Assembly: GCA_023439125.1 (NCBI GenBank)
Contig: JAEXOU010000008.1
Span: 62,001-126,000 of the forward strand
Length of the DNA stretch: 64,000 nucleotides
Source of the DNA: Bacillota bacterium
GTDB taxonomy: Bacteria > Bacillota > Clostridia > Lachnospirales > Lachnospiraceae
Direction: 5' to 3'
Below, in pieces: positions 35,218 to 44,540 of this stretch; the stretch's first letter is position 1; the number at the start of each line of letters is the position of its first letter. Made by a program: the position numbers and the translations under genes. The notes beneath the pieces are model-generated. The model ran no database searches and had not been told where the DNA came from. It saw nothing but the letters and a program-made list of their open reading frames with translations.

Positions 35218-37689
35218 CTAAATTAATCCCGCCTTCTTCAAAAGCCTTATAATAACAGTTGCACTTTCTCCCCTCGTAAGGTTGCCGTTTGGATAAAGCA
35301 TGCCCTTTTTATCGCCAACAAAAATAACATTCTTTACACAGATTGCTGCTGACTGCCTTGCATTTAATGATATTTTGTCAGAATCCTTAAACTGATTAAG
35401 TTGACTTTCAATATCGGTCTTAGATACTTTTACATCCATACCTGCTACATCCATAGCTTTTACAAGCATTGTCATTGCCTGTTCTCTAGTAATTAAGTCT
35501 TGTGGTCCAAAATTTCCGTTCGAATATCCATCCATGATACCATACTCATATGCTGTATAAATATAGTAATAAGAAGGATCACTCTCTTTAACATCATTAA
35601 ATTCATGTTGGACATTTGTTCCTTTTAGTCCAAGTGCTTTTACAACCATTGAAGCAAATTCTGCTCTTGTAATAGCTCTTTTAGGAGCAAAATTTGAATT
35701 TCCTACTCCATCATCAATTAATCTTGAGCCAACATCATTTACATAATTCTTTGACCAGTGTTTTTCTGCATCCTTAAATGTTACGGAATTCCAAATTAAT
35801 GTATATGTACTATTCGTAAGACTATTTATCCTTGCATGATATTTTCCATCGATAAATTGTACTACAGTAGGCACATGTGAGAAGGTTCCGCCTTCATTCA
35901 GTAATACACCTGTAGTTATTGTATTAATATCAATTCCCTCTGGTAAAATCACAGTTCTCGCAACGTAATCGTTAAATTGAGAGACATGAACAGTATTACT
36001 ACCATTTGTAAAAGTTATTTCAAAATCAACTGGATTTATTACCAACTTGTAATTATTCATTGTTGCTGTATTGTTAGCTATTGTTTGTATCTCCTCTGAT
36101 GATTTAGAAACACTGATATTTACTTTGATATCTTTTAAATCCAGGCTACCAATTCTCTTCGAAATATTATCAATATCAATATCTTTAGCAGGAATAACAT
36201 AACTAATATTATCCGATTTAACCACAATATTCATATCTTTATTAAGCATATACTCTATAGTTTGTGCGCTAAGCTGTCCTATTGCAATATCCGAATTGTT
36301 ACTTACAGGAATTATAATAGTACTACCATCATTTTCTTCATTAAGACTATTGATCAGCTTTTCATCATCTAGTATAATTGTTGTTTTCTTTTTCCCGTTT
36401 TCCACTTTAATATCTGAGGATGCAAAATACACTTTATCGTTGTTAATAAGTATTTCTACAACTGGAGTAGGGGTGGTTACTGAAGTATCTGATGGTAAAG
36501 TGATCGTGTTCCTTGCAAAGTTTGCAGTTACTGTGATATTGCCTGTTACATTACTTTCCATTCTAGTTGCTGTTGTAACACCATCGCTCCACCCTACAAA
36601 ATGATACCCACTGTTTGGTATTGCTGTAACTGCTGAACCATTAGCTCCACTATTTACGGTCTGTGTTGCTGTTCCTGTTATTGTTCCGCCTGTTCCTGCT
36701 GTGTAGGTTAGCATATATACATTGGCTGCCACTGTTACGGTAACCGTATATTTCTGTGTCGTACTATCTGCTGCAGTTACGGTATATTCTACAGGGTTTG
36801 TGAAGTCCTGTGCTACTCCTGTATCTGGTGATACACTTGCTCCCGTATGAGTAATCGCAGGTACCAATGCACTTACATCTGTTCCGTATGGAACGGTCAA
36901 TGCTATTGTTTTGCTTGTTTCATTTACTATTCCAATTACATTCGGAGTTAATTTGCTAAAGTCAAAGGCTGTGATTGCCTTTGCAGAATCTGCTACCACT
37001 GATACGGTGACCGTATATTTCTGTGTTGTGCTATCTGCTGCAGTTACGGTATATTCTACAGGGTTTGTGAAATCCTGCGCTACCTCTGTATTTGGTGATA
37101 CACTTGCTCCTGTATGAATTATCATTGGAACCAACTTAGTTACATCTGTTCCGTATGGAACAGTCAATGCTATTGTTTTGCTTGCTTCATTTACGGTTCC
37201 AATTACATTCGGAGTTAATTCGCTAAAGTCAAAGACTGTGATTGCCTTTGCAGAATTTGCTGCCACTGTTACAGTAACCGTATATTTCTGTGTTGTGCTA
37301 TCTGCTGCAGTTACGGTATATTCTACAGGTTTTGTGAAGTCCACTGGCACTCCTGTATTTGGTGATATACTCACTCCGGTATGAGAGATCGTAGGTACCA
37401 ATGCAGTTACATCTGTTCCGTATGGAACAGTCAATGCTATTGTTTTGCTTTCTTCATTTACGGTTCCAGTCACACTCGGAGTTAATCCGTTAAAGTTAAA
37501 GGCTGTGATTGCCTTTGTAATCTCCACAGTCCCGTCATATGTTTTTATGTAGGTAAATGTGTCTGTAATTAAAGGGGCTGTCTCATCCTTATAGATACCA
37601 CCATCAATATATTCAGTGGCAAATACCAAGTTGCTTTCAGAAAATAAAATTAAAAAACATAATAAAATTGCTAAACATATCTTTTTCAT
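35218..37689 (-). CDS. SLH-domain surface protein with three 89-residue repeats
   Basis: This 823-residue secreted protein has a signal peptide (1-25, ending VFA). Three near-identical repeats (about 59-147, 148-236, 237-324), each with KAITxFxF and EYTVTAADSTTQKYTV, resemble the DUF5018-type bacterial surface beta domain. A Gly/Thr-rich InlB-like repeat follows (about 326-400, YHFVGWSDG), then a 240-residue spacer. Three SLH motifs at about 640-823 (AITRAEFASMV, ITREQAMTMLV, LTRGESATVII) anchor it to secondary cell-wall polymer. AAGGATG precedes the ATG. The upstream region holds a perfect dyad. Likely an S-layer-associated structural or adhesive protein. Confidence 0.88.
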   Translation of the reverse strand: MKKICLAILLCFLILFSESNLVFATEYIDGGIYKDETAPLITDTFTYIKTYDGTVEITKAITAFNFNGLTPSVTGTVNEESKTIALTVPYGTDVTALVPTISHTGVSISPNTGVPVDFTKPVEYTVTAADSTTQKYTVTVTVAANSAKAITVFDFSELTPNVIGTVNEASKTIALTVPYGTDVTKLVPMIIHTGASVSPNTEVAQDFTNPVEYTVTAADSTTQKYTVTVSVVADSAKAITAFDFSKLTPNVIGIVNETSKTIALTVPYGTDVSALVPAITHTGASVSPDTGVAQDFTNPVEYTVTAADSTTQKYTVTVTVAANVYMLTYTAGTGGTITGTATQTVNSGANGSAVTAIPNSGYHFVGWSDGVTTATRMESNVTGNITVTANFARNTITLPSDTSVTTPTPVVEILINNDKVYFASSDIKVENGKKKTTIILDDEKLINSLNEENDGSTIIIPVSNNSDIAIGQLSAQTIEYMLNKDMNIVVKSDNISYVIPAKDIDIDNISKRIGSLDLKDIKVNISVSKSSEEIQTIANNTATMNNYKLVINPVDFEITFTNGSNTVHVSQFNDYVARTVILPEGIDINTITTGVLLNEGGTFSHVPTVVQFIDGKYHARINSLTNSTYTLIWNSVTFKDAEKHWSKNYVNDVGSRLIDDGVGNSNFAPKRAITRAEFASMVVKALGLKGTNVQHEFNDVKESDPSYYYIYTAYEYGIMDGYSNGNFGPQDLITREQAMTMLVKAMDVAGMDVKVSKTDIESQLNQFKDSDKISLNARQSAAICVKNVIFVGDKKGMLYPNGNLTRGESATVIIRLLKKAGLI
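36721..37515 (-). repeat. Three tandem 267-bp direct repeats inside the SLH-protein gene
   Basis: The three repeats have a 267-bp period and stay very similar at DNA level (for example TACGGTATATTCTACAGG recurs in each). Such a tract can gain or lose units by recombination, changing protein length without breaking the frame. Confidence 0.85.
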
Positions 37690-37734
37690 TTAATCATCCT
37701 TCCATTTGTGACTTAATCAATAGCCATTACCTTC

Positions 37735-37839
37735 TCAACCATTCATCTCAACAGCAGGGTTAATATACTTCTTTATAGCATTAGCTCGTTTCAACAGTTC
37801 CACCTGTACTTGCCCTTGCTGATATGAAAGTCCTAGCAT
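37735..37839 (-). CDS. Possible 34-residue ORF upstream of the SLH gene
   Basis: An ATG at 37839 opens a 34-codon frame (MLGLSYQQGQ, ELLKRANAIKKYINPAVE) with sensible amino acid use, ending 45 bp before the SLH gene. No ribosome site is seen, so it may be a remnant of an older gene or chance. Confidence 0.25.
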   Translation of the reverse strand: MLGLSYQQGQVQVELLKRANAIKKYINPAVEMNG

Positions 37840-37850
37840 TACGGTTGGTT

Positions 37851-37875
37851 AATAGTATATTAATAATATACTATT
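37851..37875. promoter_or_regulatory. Perfect AT-rich dyad upstream of the SLH gene
   Basis: Two 11-bp arms (AATAGTATATT / AATATACTATT) around three bases lie about 170 bp upstream of the SLH-protein start. It contains -10-like TATACT and may be an operator over a promoter. Confidence 0.45.
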
Positions 37876-37966
37876 TTACATATTTTTTCAATTTATTCTT
37901 TAAATCACCATTTGCATAGTTAGGGACTTTTACCCATTAAATACGTGCGCCGCTAGGAGCACCCCA

Positions 37967-38002
37967 AAAAAACAGCCCACCGATAAGGCGAAGCTGTTTT
38001 TT
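37967..38002. terminator. Terminator hairpin downstream of the YbaN gene
   Basis: AAAAAACAGC and GCTGTTTTTT form a 10-bp stem with flanking A/T tracts, about 110 bp past the YbaN stop. Confidence 0.7.
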
Positions 38003-38114
38003 GTATTACTATTTACATAGAAGCTGATATAGTGGCCTGAATCAATCCTTTATGATCCAGTTTAGAAAGTTCTTTTACTTTATCCATATTCAGTCCAGTA
38101 GCTTTAGTCTTTCT

Positions 38115-38501
38115 TCATTTCGTCTTAACCTTCTTTCTATCTTTGCCTCTGGAAATATATAAGATATGGACTGTAACTGCGATACCTATAAAAATAAGAA
38201 TGGTTGAAATCCAGAAGCTTTGAATTATAACTATAGAAATTAGTAACATTCCCCATAACCAGATCATACTGATCAGAACAGTCTTAAACGATAATCCTGT
38301 TTTATTTACGTAATTCTGGATATGTTCTCTAAAAAAAGGAAGCATTACTATCTTGTTTTTAATACAAGGTGCTGACGATAAGCATGCAACAGAAGCCAAC
38401 ACAAAAGGTGTTGTCGGCCACACTGGTAATAGTATGCCAATCGCCCCTAAACATAGAAATAGAATTCCGAGTACTGTAAGAAAAATGGCTTTTAAACTCA
38501 A
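38115..38501 (-). CDS. YbaN-family (DUF454) inner membrane protein
   Basis: This 128-residue protein has the DUF454 pattern: a first helix with LGILFLCLGAIGILLPVWPTTPF, then two closely spaced helices near the end. The function of the family is unknown. The start is a TTG with AAAGGTG upstream. It lies 185 bp downstream of the MerR regulator on the same strand and may share its transcript. The last residues are basic (KDRKKVKTK). Confidence 0.8.
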   Translation of the reverse strand: MSLKAIFLTVLGILFLCLGAIGILLPVWPTTPFVLASVACLSSAPCIKNKIVMLPFFREHIQNYVNKTGLSFKTVLISMIWLWGMLLISIVIIQSFWISTILIFIGIAVTVHILYISRGKDRKKVKTK

Positions 38502-38686
38502 TTTTTAATCACACCTTTAATTGATATTAAGCAATAGAACCTTTACTCATCTTCTCATAAGTGCGATTAGTTATTTTGCACATCGTGGCGTTCCCGTAAT
38601 CAATCCTATCTTTCCCTTCGCTCATAAGCCTTTCTCTTCACTACTATGCCTTTCCCTTCACTTTAATGTCGGCATTTTAATACCCC

Positions 38687-39634
38687 CTAGCGTACCTTAA
38701 TTGGAACATAAATATCAAGCTGGTGATATCCAAGTGCCGCCTTAATTTCGTCGGTTGGGTTTACCATATGACAAAGTGTCCGATGGCCTGGTCGATCGTC
38801 AAGCTCAAAGCCACTGGTTTCTAGCCATTTTTTTATACCGTCATAAACTCTGCCGTTAATATCGTCATCTCCATCCACAGACATAGCGGCTGCATATAGT
38901 CCACCTTTAAAATCTATGAGTTCATATGGCTTTACATCTTCTTTAGTTACCCAGTCTTCTACAGCCCAAATCCAAACTGCTCTCATATCTTCCTCAAACC
39001 AAAGAAAATCGGGTGCACCATATATCATTTTTTTAACTAAATGGTTATGTTCTTCCTGCCATTGCTGAAAAGTACCCATAACATTGTCAATAGTGTCTAA
39101 ACCTGAGGAAAACGCCTTGAATGGATTTATCTGAATCACTCTAACCTCAGGAGCTTTTTTCATCTTTTCAGTAACATCGAATAGCCGATTCGCATTGGAT
39201 GGGTTACCGTTATAAGGTACATTAACAAGCTGTCCTTCAATCTCCTTAGCCTTATCATAGAGCATCTTAACATCAGAATCGTTCCCAAAATCAGCCCGCT
39301 CGATCTGATGGATAAACTCCAAAACAATCTCTTTGAGTTCGTGAAGAAGGGCAACCTCACCGTCAATATCCTCTACTTTTTTACCCAGTACCTCCAATAC
39401 GGTTTCAGAACCTGAAGTGTTGAATATACGCTGTATGTCCCTGATACTAATGTTTAACTTACGTAAAATAAGAATTTGCTCCAATCTTTTAACAGCAATA
39501 TCATCATACAACCTGTATGCGTAGTCGTTACTTCTAGTACTAGTGATTAACCCCATATCTTCATAATAACGTAATGTGCGAGCGGATATATCATACTTGG
39601 ACGATAAATCTCTTATTTTAATTAGATCGTTCAT
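38687..39634 (-). CDS. MerR-family regulator with GyrI-like effector domain
   Basis: The N-terminal winged helix of MerR type (residues 5-75, KYDISARTLRYYEDMGLI) is followed by a coiled coil (about 80-120) and a C-terminal effector-binding GyrI-like domain (about 160-315, ending LDIYVPI). Members of this kind sense hydrophobic cations or drugs and twist their own promoter. AAGGAGG precedes the ATG. The promoter upstream has the 19-bp spacer characteristic of MerR control, so it is probably autoregulated. No efflux pump is adjacent; the downstream YbaN protein may be a target. Confidence 0.9.
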   Translation of the reverse strand: MNDLIKIRDLSSKYDISARTLRYYEDMGLITSTRSNDYAYRLYDDIAVKRLEQILILRKLNISIRDIQRIFNTSGSETVLEVLGKKVEDIDGEVALLHELKEIVLEFIHQIERADFGNDSDVKMLYDKAKEIEGQLVNVPYNGNPSNANRLFDVTEKMKKAPEVRVIQINPFKAFSSGLDTIDNVMGTFQQWQEEHNHLVKKMIYGAPDFLWFEEDMRAVWIWAVEDWVTKEDVKPYELIDFKGGLYAAAMSVDGDDDINGRVYDGIKKWLETSGFELDDRPGHRTLCHMVNPTDEIKAALGYHQLDIYVPIKVR

Positions 39635-39665
39635 GATAAAACCTCCTTATGTATATGTTAAGTTA

Positions 39666-39696
39666 AGTATAAACGCTTCCCTAACGACAGAGTCAA
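39666..39696 (-). promoter_or_regulatory. MerR-type promoter with 19-bp spacer
   Basis: On the minus strand TTGACT (39691-39696) and TATACT (39666-39671) are 19 bp apart, the over-long spacing that MerR proteins correct by DNA distortion. The spacer CTGTCGTTAGGGAAGCGTT includes the CGTTAGGG run often seen in operators of multidrug-type MerR regulators. Confidence 0.75.
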
Positions 39697-39895
39697 TACC
39701 TTAATATGTAATATTCAACAAAATCAAGAACAGCAAAAATACTATGAAATATCATTTCTATGTTCTAAATTATACTCTATTTAATCAACAGAAACAATGT
39801 TAGTGAGTGTGTTCCTTGAATACGATATAGCAATTTATCACATATCTTTTACTTACCTATATAATATAATGTAGGACATTATAAGGAGTGAATAA

Positions 39896-40813
39896 TTGAA
39901 TAACAACTTAATATTTGTACGTCAATCACTAGAGCTACACCTTTTTTTTGCGAGAATTATGAAGGAACACTCCTTCTTTCTTCAGCTAGGGTTTACTCCT
40001 AGGGATATAGAATATGCACAAAGAGCGAATGCATTTCGAATGGATTTTGATAAACTTTTAATGGAAGTTGTATTGCTTTCTGATGGTGTTGTAAGTAATG
40101 ATGTTATAAAATCTGGAGAAGTAATAACACCGTATACACTTAAGGCTGAAAAAGCTTCAGCATTTTACACAGGAATCGATATACCAAGTAATATTACAGA
40201 AGCAGAGGCAAATTTGGCAAGTGCAACTAACGATGTAGCAACTATGTCACTTGTAGATAAAGTATCAAAAATAAATAGTAGGGCCATACCATTAATTTCC
40301 CGTTTGATTCATTTTAAAACTGAAATATTAAATAATGTATTAGGCTGCCAGATGTTTACTGTCAATTATCCATTATTGATCGATCATATTATGAGGGAAG
40401 CAAAATTATACTTGAATATGGTTATAAGACTTGAAAGAAGAATATTTACAAACCTGCATAGAGATGCACTAGAGCAGGAAGCTTTTTGGAATCGAATTAT
40501 GGCTGAACATTCTAAGTTTATTCGAGGATTTTTAGATCCGACAGAAGAAGAGTTATTTAAGGTAGCGAATAATTATGGTAATGAGTTTGACGAGTTAACC
40601 AAGAAAGCTTTAAGTGCTATGGATCGAACATTACCTTTTGATCAAGTTACCAAGGATAGTCTGCAAGCAACCTTAGAATTAAGAGATTTCAAAGCTCAGG
40701 CAACGCAAGGATTGCTTGATTGCAATATTAAATCCATCATAATCCCACTATTAGCTGATCACACATTACGTGAAGCAAATCATTATATAAGATTATTAAA
40801 AATGTTTGAATAA
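39896..40813 (+). CDS. DUF2935 ferritin-like protein
   Basis: This 305-residue all-helical protein is made of two similar halves, each a four-helix bundle. The first opens SLELHLFFARIMKEHSFFL and closes with PLLIDHIMREAKLYL; the second opens EAFWNRIMAEHSKFIRGFL and closes with PLLADHTLREANHYI. The repeated Glu and His residues could bind two metal ions per half, as in DUF2935 structures. The function is unknown. The start is a TTG six bases after AAGGAGT. It stands alone between MerR (divergent) and a strong terminator. Confidence 0.85.
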   Translation: MNNNLIFVRQSLELHLFFARIMKEHSFFLQLGFTPRDIEYAQRANAFRMDFDKLLMEVVLLSDGVVSNDVIKSGEVITPYTLKAEKASAFYTGIDIPSNITEAEANLASATNDVATMSLVDKVSKINSRAIPLISRLIHFKTEILNNVLGCQMFTVNYPLLIDHIMREAKLYLNMVIRLERRIFTNLHRDALEQEAFWNRIMAEHSKFIRGFLDPTEEELFKVANNYGNEFDELTKKALSAMDRTLPFDQVTKDSLQATLELRDFKAQATQGLLDCNIKSIIIPLLADHTLREANHYIRLLKMFE

Positions 40814-40877
40814 GAACTTTTATAATAATGTAAGAGTAGTAATTTGAACTGCCCCATTAATTCAATATAATAGCATT

Positions 40878-40927
40878 CCCTTAAGTAGAGAAGATAAAAA
40901 ACCAAAATCTACTTAAGGGTTTTTTTT
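40878..40927 (+). terminator. Rho-independent terminator
   Basis: CCCTTAAGTAGA and TCTACTTAAGGG form a 12-bp perfect stem followed by eight T residues, downstream of the DUF2935 gene. It can also serve the opposing gene. Confidence 0.9.
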
Positions 40928-40954
40928 AACGCTTATCCTAACCGCATCGTGCTT

Positions 40955-42379
40955 TTATTTCCAGAATGAGACCATCTCTCCGGTTTTTTCTTGACGAATA
41001 ACTTTACCATTGCTATCAAAAGCATACTCATATACATAGCTTCCCCCGGCTATGTTATAAGAACTTGTCATGGGTGAAAAGATTGAATCAGTTATGCTCT
41101 CAACATTCCACAAAAGACTACCTTCTTCACTAATTGAGAGTTGTGCACCGAATGAACCTTTTACAGTATAGAATGTCTGCACAAGTCCTCTTGCAGGATC
41201 GCAAACTAGCAGTACAGCGGTGAAATTATTTCGCATAAGTTCTATCAGTTCAGTGTCCGAAATCTCCAAATTACGATTGCAAATTTCATCTATAATACGC
41301 GCAACATCTTTCCTACCTCTTTCGTTGCTTCTTCCGGAATCAATAATAGGGACAGAGTGAGCACTGATATAAATATTACCATTGCATTCTATCATGTCGG
41401 TAATATAATACAGGTCTTTGTCTGATGTATACGTAAACGTTTCTTCTACAGTACCGTCTGCTGCAATCTTCATTAACCAGTCGCCGGTATTTACATTATA
41501 TAACTGAACGAGGAAGCCATCGCCAAACCTTTTAGCACCTCGAATAAGATAATTTCCTACTTCTGTTTTTGTGAACCTTGTGACGTTTCCGTTCCTATCA
41601 AATTCTGTGAAACAGAGATAATTGATGTCCCCAAGGCTGAAAACTGCAAGGGAGTTTTCGCTGTAAACAACGGAATAAACATATTCGTGCTTGAAATCGT
41701 TTGAAGTTGTTTTATCCCATATAAGTTCTCCATCTTTGCTTATCATCGCTATACGGCCATATGTCGTAATCTCCGATGACCACGAAGGCGTTGAGCCGTA
41801 CACTATAATGTAATCATTGTTTTCGAAGTATCCTTGATCCACCATGTTGGGAAGGTCGACGCTCCATACTACTTTCCCTTCAACATATTTTGTTATGACA
41901 GTTTTATCAAGTACGTCTAATTTGATCTCATCATCATATTTGTTCACGTAATCAAACTGATAAAAAACACCCTCGGTATTGGAGTGGTGTTTATAAAGTT
42001 TTTCTCTGTTGTTACGGTAATTCTGTAAGTCTTCTGGAGTTGGATTTTCTTGAAAAATCTCATATCCGGCGACACTCTTATGTATAACTTCAGCAGTTTT
42101 TCCGTACGAAAACGAGTTTGTGGTTATATCGCGGTAAATGCTTTTAATCTCTACTCCTGAAAGCTCTTCTGTGGTTAAACTGTAGTCAATTAAGAAAGAG
42201 ATTGCCGCTCCGTCTTCTTTATCCTTCGTATACATGGCTAACCCGTAAACAATGCTAATAATCACCACAAGACAAATGGTGGAAACTACGATCCACTTGT
42301 TGCGTATGCGCCTGATTGTGCTTTTCTTAGGTTTATCGTTTGTTGTATCCTCAACATTGTCTACATGCATATCTCTCAT
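40955..42379 (-). CDS. Membrane-anchored protein with predicted beta-propeller ectodomain
   Basis: This 474-residue protein has a charged cytoplasmic tail (1-28), one membrane helix (about 29-51) and a large outside domain. Repeated strands such as GRIAMISKDGELIWDK, FDRNGNVTRFTKT and MKIAADGTVEETFTY look like PQQ/beta-propeller blades. I do not recognise a named family. AAAGGA precedes the ATG, 3 bp after the HAD gene stop, so it is the third gene of a GNAT-HAD operon. A role in sensing or binding outside the cell is possible. Confidence 0.6.
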   Translation of the reverse strand: MRDMHVDNVEDTTNDKPKKSTIRRIRNKWIVVSTICLVVIISIVYGLAMYTKDKEDGAAISFLIDYSLTTEELSGVEIKSIYRDITTNSFSYGKTAEVIHKSVAGYEIFQENPTPEDLQNYRNNREKLYKHHSNTEGVFYQFDYVNKYDDEIKLDVLDKTVITKYVEGKVVWSVDLPNMVDQGYFENNDYIIVYGSTPSWSSEITTYGRIAMISKDGELIWDKTTSNDFKHEYVYSVVYSENSLAVFSLGDINYLCFTEFDRNGNVTRFTKTEVGNYLIRGAKRFGDGFLVQLYNVNTGDWLMKIAADGTVEETFTYTSDKDLYYITDMIECNGNIYISAHSVPIIDSGRSNERGRKDVARIIDEICNRNLEISDTELIELMRNNFTAVLLVCDPARGLVQTFYTVKGSFGAQLSISEEGSLLWNVESITDSIFSPMTSSYNIAGGSYVYEYAFDSNGKVIRQEKTGEMVSFWK

Positions 42380-42382
42380 ATG

Positions 42383-43165
42383 CTAATTCCTTTCCAATAC
42401 AAAGTTTTGCAAATAGCCTCCGATTCCATCGTTATCATTATCACCTATCACCTGGTCTGCAACTGCTTTTACCTCATCAATTGCATTCCCCATGGCAACT
42501 CCAACTCCGCATAACTTTAACATTCCTATATCTGCATAATCATCCCCAAATGCTATGATTTCATCTGTGCTAATTCCGCATTCTTTACACATATGTAAAA
42601 TCGCATTTTCTTTTGTAGCATTTTTCTTAGTAAACTTGTACCAGTAACCATCTGAAAATCGAGCACAATCACAACATGGTAAATGTCGCTGTAACTTCTC
42701 TACCGCATTTTCATCGAATATTTCCACACACATTTTTAAGGACTCGTGCAAAAAATTCTCAAAGTCTGTGTAAATACTATCTCCCCAACTTCTATCCTGC
42801 TGTTTCGGGTCTATCTTATAATTCCAGTAATGTGCATCAACTGTATCTACTGTAATCTCACAGTCTTCACCACAGATTTCTCTTGCCTTATGTATCAATT
42901 CCATCGTTTCCGTTTTTGTGAACTCCGCCTTATAAATATATTCATCCTTATACTTCACCAACGCCCCAGCACTTGAAATCACTACTTCAGGATTTAGTTC
43001 TGCAATAAATTCCATACAATTTTTTTCACTGCGTGAAGTGGAAACTCCAATCATAATTCCTTGATCTCTACATTTTTGTAATTCCTGCATTGTAACTTTT
43101 GAAATTGTTTTATCACTTCGCAATAATGTTCCATCTAAATCAAATAATAGCAACTTACATTTCAT
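42383..43165 (-). CDS. Cof-type HAD phosphatase
   Basis: This 260-residue HAD-superfamily hydrolase has the nucleophile motif LFDLDGTLL (Asp 8 and 10), motif II STSR, the capping domain of the IIB (Cof) type in the middle, a Lys near KENAILHM, and the metal motif IAFGDDYADIGML. Such enzymes remove phosphate from sugar phosphates, flavin or pyridoxal phosphates. GAAAGGG lies before the ATG. It is flanked by a GNAT gene upstream and a membrane protein downstream in one operon. Substrate unknown. Confidence 0.88.
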   Translation of the reverse strand: MKCKLLLFDLDGTLLRSDKTISKVTMQELQKCRDQGIMIGVSTSRSEKNCMEFIAELNPEVVISSAGALVKYKDEYIYKAEFTKTETMELIHKAREICGEDCEITVDTVDAHYWNYKIDPKQQDRSWGDSIYTDFENFLHESLKMCVEIFDENAVEKLQRHLPCCDCARFSDGYWYKFTKKNATKENAILHMCKECGISTDEIIAFGDDYADIGMLKLCGVGVAMGNAIDEVKAVADQVIGDNDNDGIGGYLQNFVLERN

Positions 43166-43208
43166 ACGCTATCCCTTTCCAACATTAGTAATTCTCATTC
43201 ACAATGCC

Positions 43209-43739
43209 TTAAGCCTTTGAATCTGGATATTCTCTCCTGTAAATCTTCGCCTTAAAACGTTTACTTCCATCAAGCTTCTCATACTCTGCATCTCTGTCAT
43301 AGCTCATCCCCAGCTTTTCCATTACGCGTCTGCTTTTATAGTTTTCCTCAGCAAATTCTCCCTCGATTGCATGAATCTTTCTTGTTTTACTGACATAGTC
43401 AATCAGTCCCTGTATGGCCTCTACTACATATCCATTCCCCCATTTATCAGCTCGAATATTATAACCAATAATCCATACATTACATTCTGTATTATATACA
43501 ATACCACCACTTCCAATAAGCTCTCCTGTTTCTTTCAGGACAAATCCAACATCATAATTGTTAGGATCTTCTGGATCCAGACTTTCTATCCAAGTCTTTA
43601 CATCTTCTGCGCATTGATATAACGGATAAATCATGTATGTATTCACTTCTGGGTCTCCGCACCATTTGAACGCAGCCTCATAATCCTCTGGTGCAAGATT
43701 TCTTAAAATAAGTCTTTCCGTTTCTAAATTTACTCTCAT
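43209..43739 (-). CDS. GNAT-family acetyltransferase (RimJ/RimL type)
   Basis: This 176-residue enzyme begins LETERLILRNLAPEDYEAAFKW, has the central IGSGGIVYN strand, the acetyl-CoA loop region RADKWGNGYVVEAI and the closing NYKSRRVMEKLGM helix. It matches acetyltransferases that act on ribosomal-protein or other alpha-amino groups. GAGG precedes the ATG. It is the first gene of an operon with the HAD phosphatase, 43 bp downstream. Confidence 0.85.
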   Translation of the reverse strand: MRVNLETERLILRNLAPEDYEAAFKWCGDPEVNTYMIYPLYQCAEDVKTWIESLDPEDPNNYDVGFVLKETGELIGSGGIVYNTECNVWIIGYNIRADKWGNGYVVEAIQGLIDYVSKTRKIHAIEGEFAEENYKSRRVMEKLGMSYDRDAEYEKLDGSKRFKAKIYRREYPDSKA

Positions 43740-43955
43740 AACACATTTCCTCTCTTTCTTTTACTCATCAGTAATTAACTCTTATTACGTCCACTCACCT
43801 AATAAGAAGGGCACCTCATAACAATCCTTGTCTGATGGTGCTCCTATACTTTAATGTATTTTATCTATATTTATGCATTCGTACACTCGACATCATAATC
43901 CTAAACTGCTCCATGTCCTGTAATTTTTTCATTACCTTACGTACATGGGAACAGG

Positions 43956-44513
43956 TCAACGTCGCTGTATAAAATCAATAAAAGCATCCACTTGTTTTTC
44001 CAAGTAAGGATAGCTTATTTTTAATGTAAGCTTACCTTCAGAGTCAACCTGCTGCATAGCGTTTGGTATCGTAAGTCGCGGAACATTCATAACATCCATG
44101 TTCAAAAAACTGATAAGTGTAACTAAATGGTCTTGGGCCATTCCCGTTCCAGACATTCCAAGAGATATTCCGCTTATTGCGGCAGGCTTTCCAGCAAGAA
44201 CCTGAGGTTCTTTATCGCTAATTGGACGAGATAACCAATCGATGAGGTTCTTCAACACGCCAGGGAAAAAGTGATTGTACTCAGGCGTAAAGAACCATAT
44301 ACCATCTGCGGATTTCACTTCCTCACGAGCAAGTCTTACAGTTTCAGGTGTAGGATATTCAATATCCTGATCCATTAAGGGAATATCCCGATACTCGAGC
44401 AGCGTAAAATCAGCCCGATCTCCTATTATTTCTTTTGCTGCTAAAGCCAATTGACGGTTATAGGATTCTTTTCGCAAGGAACCAACAATAGCTAATATTT
44501 TTATTTTTTTCAT
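43956..44513 (-). CDS. NADPH-dependent FMN reductase (azoreductase-like)
   Basis: This 185-residue flavodoxin-fold reductase shows the FMN phosphate loop VGSLRKESYNRQLA (about 10-23), the PEYNHFFPGVLKNLIDW segment and the GISLGMSGT loop. It reduces FMN, quinones or azo compounds using NADPH. AGGAG lies before the ATG. It is downstream of the pirin gene by 27 bp; pirins can act as quercetinases, and the pair often appears together in oxidative-stress or quinone-handling operons. Confidence 0.88.
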   Translation of the reverse strand: MKKIKILAIVGSLRKESYNRQLALAAKEIIGDRADFTLLEYRDIPLMDQDIEYPTPETVRLAREEVKSADGIWFFTPEYNHFFPGVLKNLIDWLSRPISDKEPQVLAGKPAAISGISLGMSGTGMAQDHLVTLISFLNMDVMNVPRLTIPNAMQQVDSEGKLTLKISYPYLEKQVDAFIDFIQRR

Positions 44514-44540
44514 TATAATATCTCCTTTTCGTTGTTGTTA

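Noticed and set aside
36721..37515. CRISPR-like repeat array
   Set aside because: The 267-bp period lies fully within a reading frame and encodes a repeated surface domain; there are no spacers.
38018..38114. In-frame continuation after the YbaN stop (KATGLNMDKVKELSKLDHKG)
   Set aside because: It resembles the tail of a PD-(D/E)XK-type transposase protein, but it is too short and has no start, so I did not call a gene.
43805..43850. Possible terminator GGCACC/GGTGCT between GNAT and FMN reductase genes
   Set aside because: The stem is short and imperfect and has no T-tract; support is too weak.
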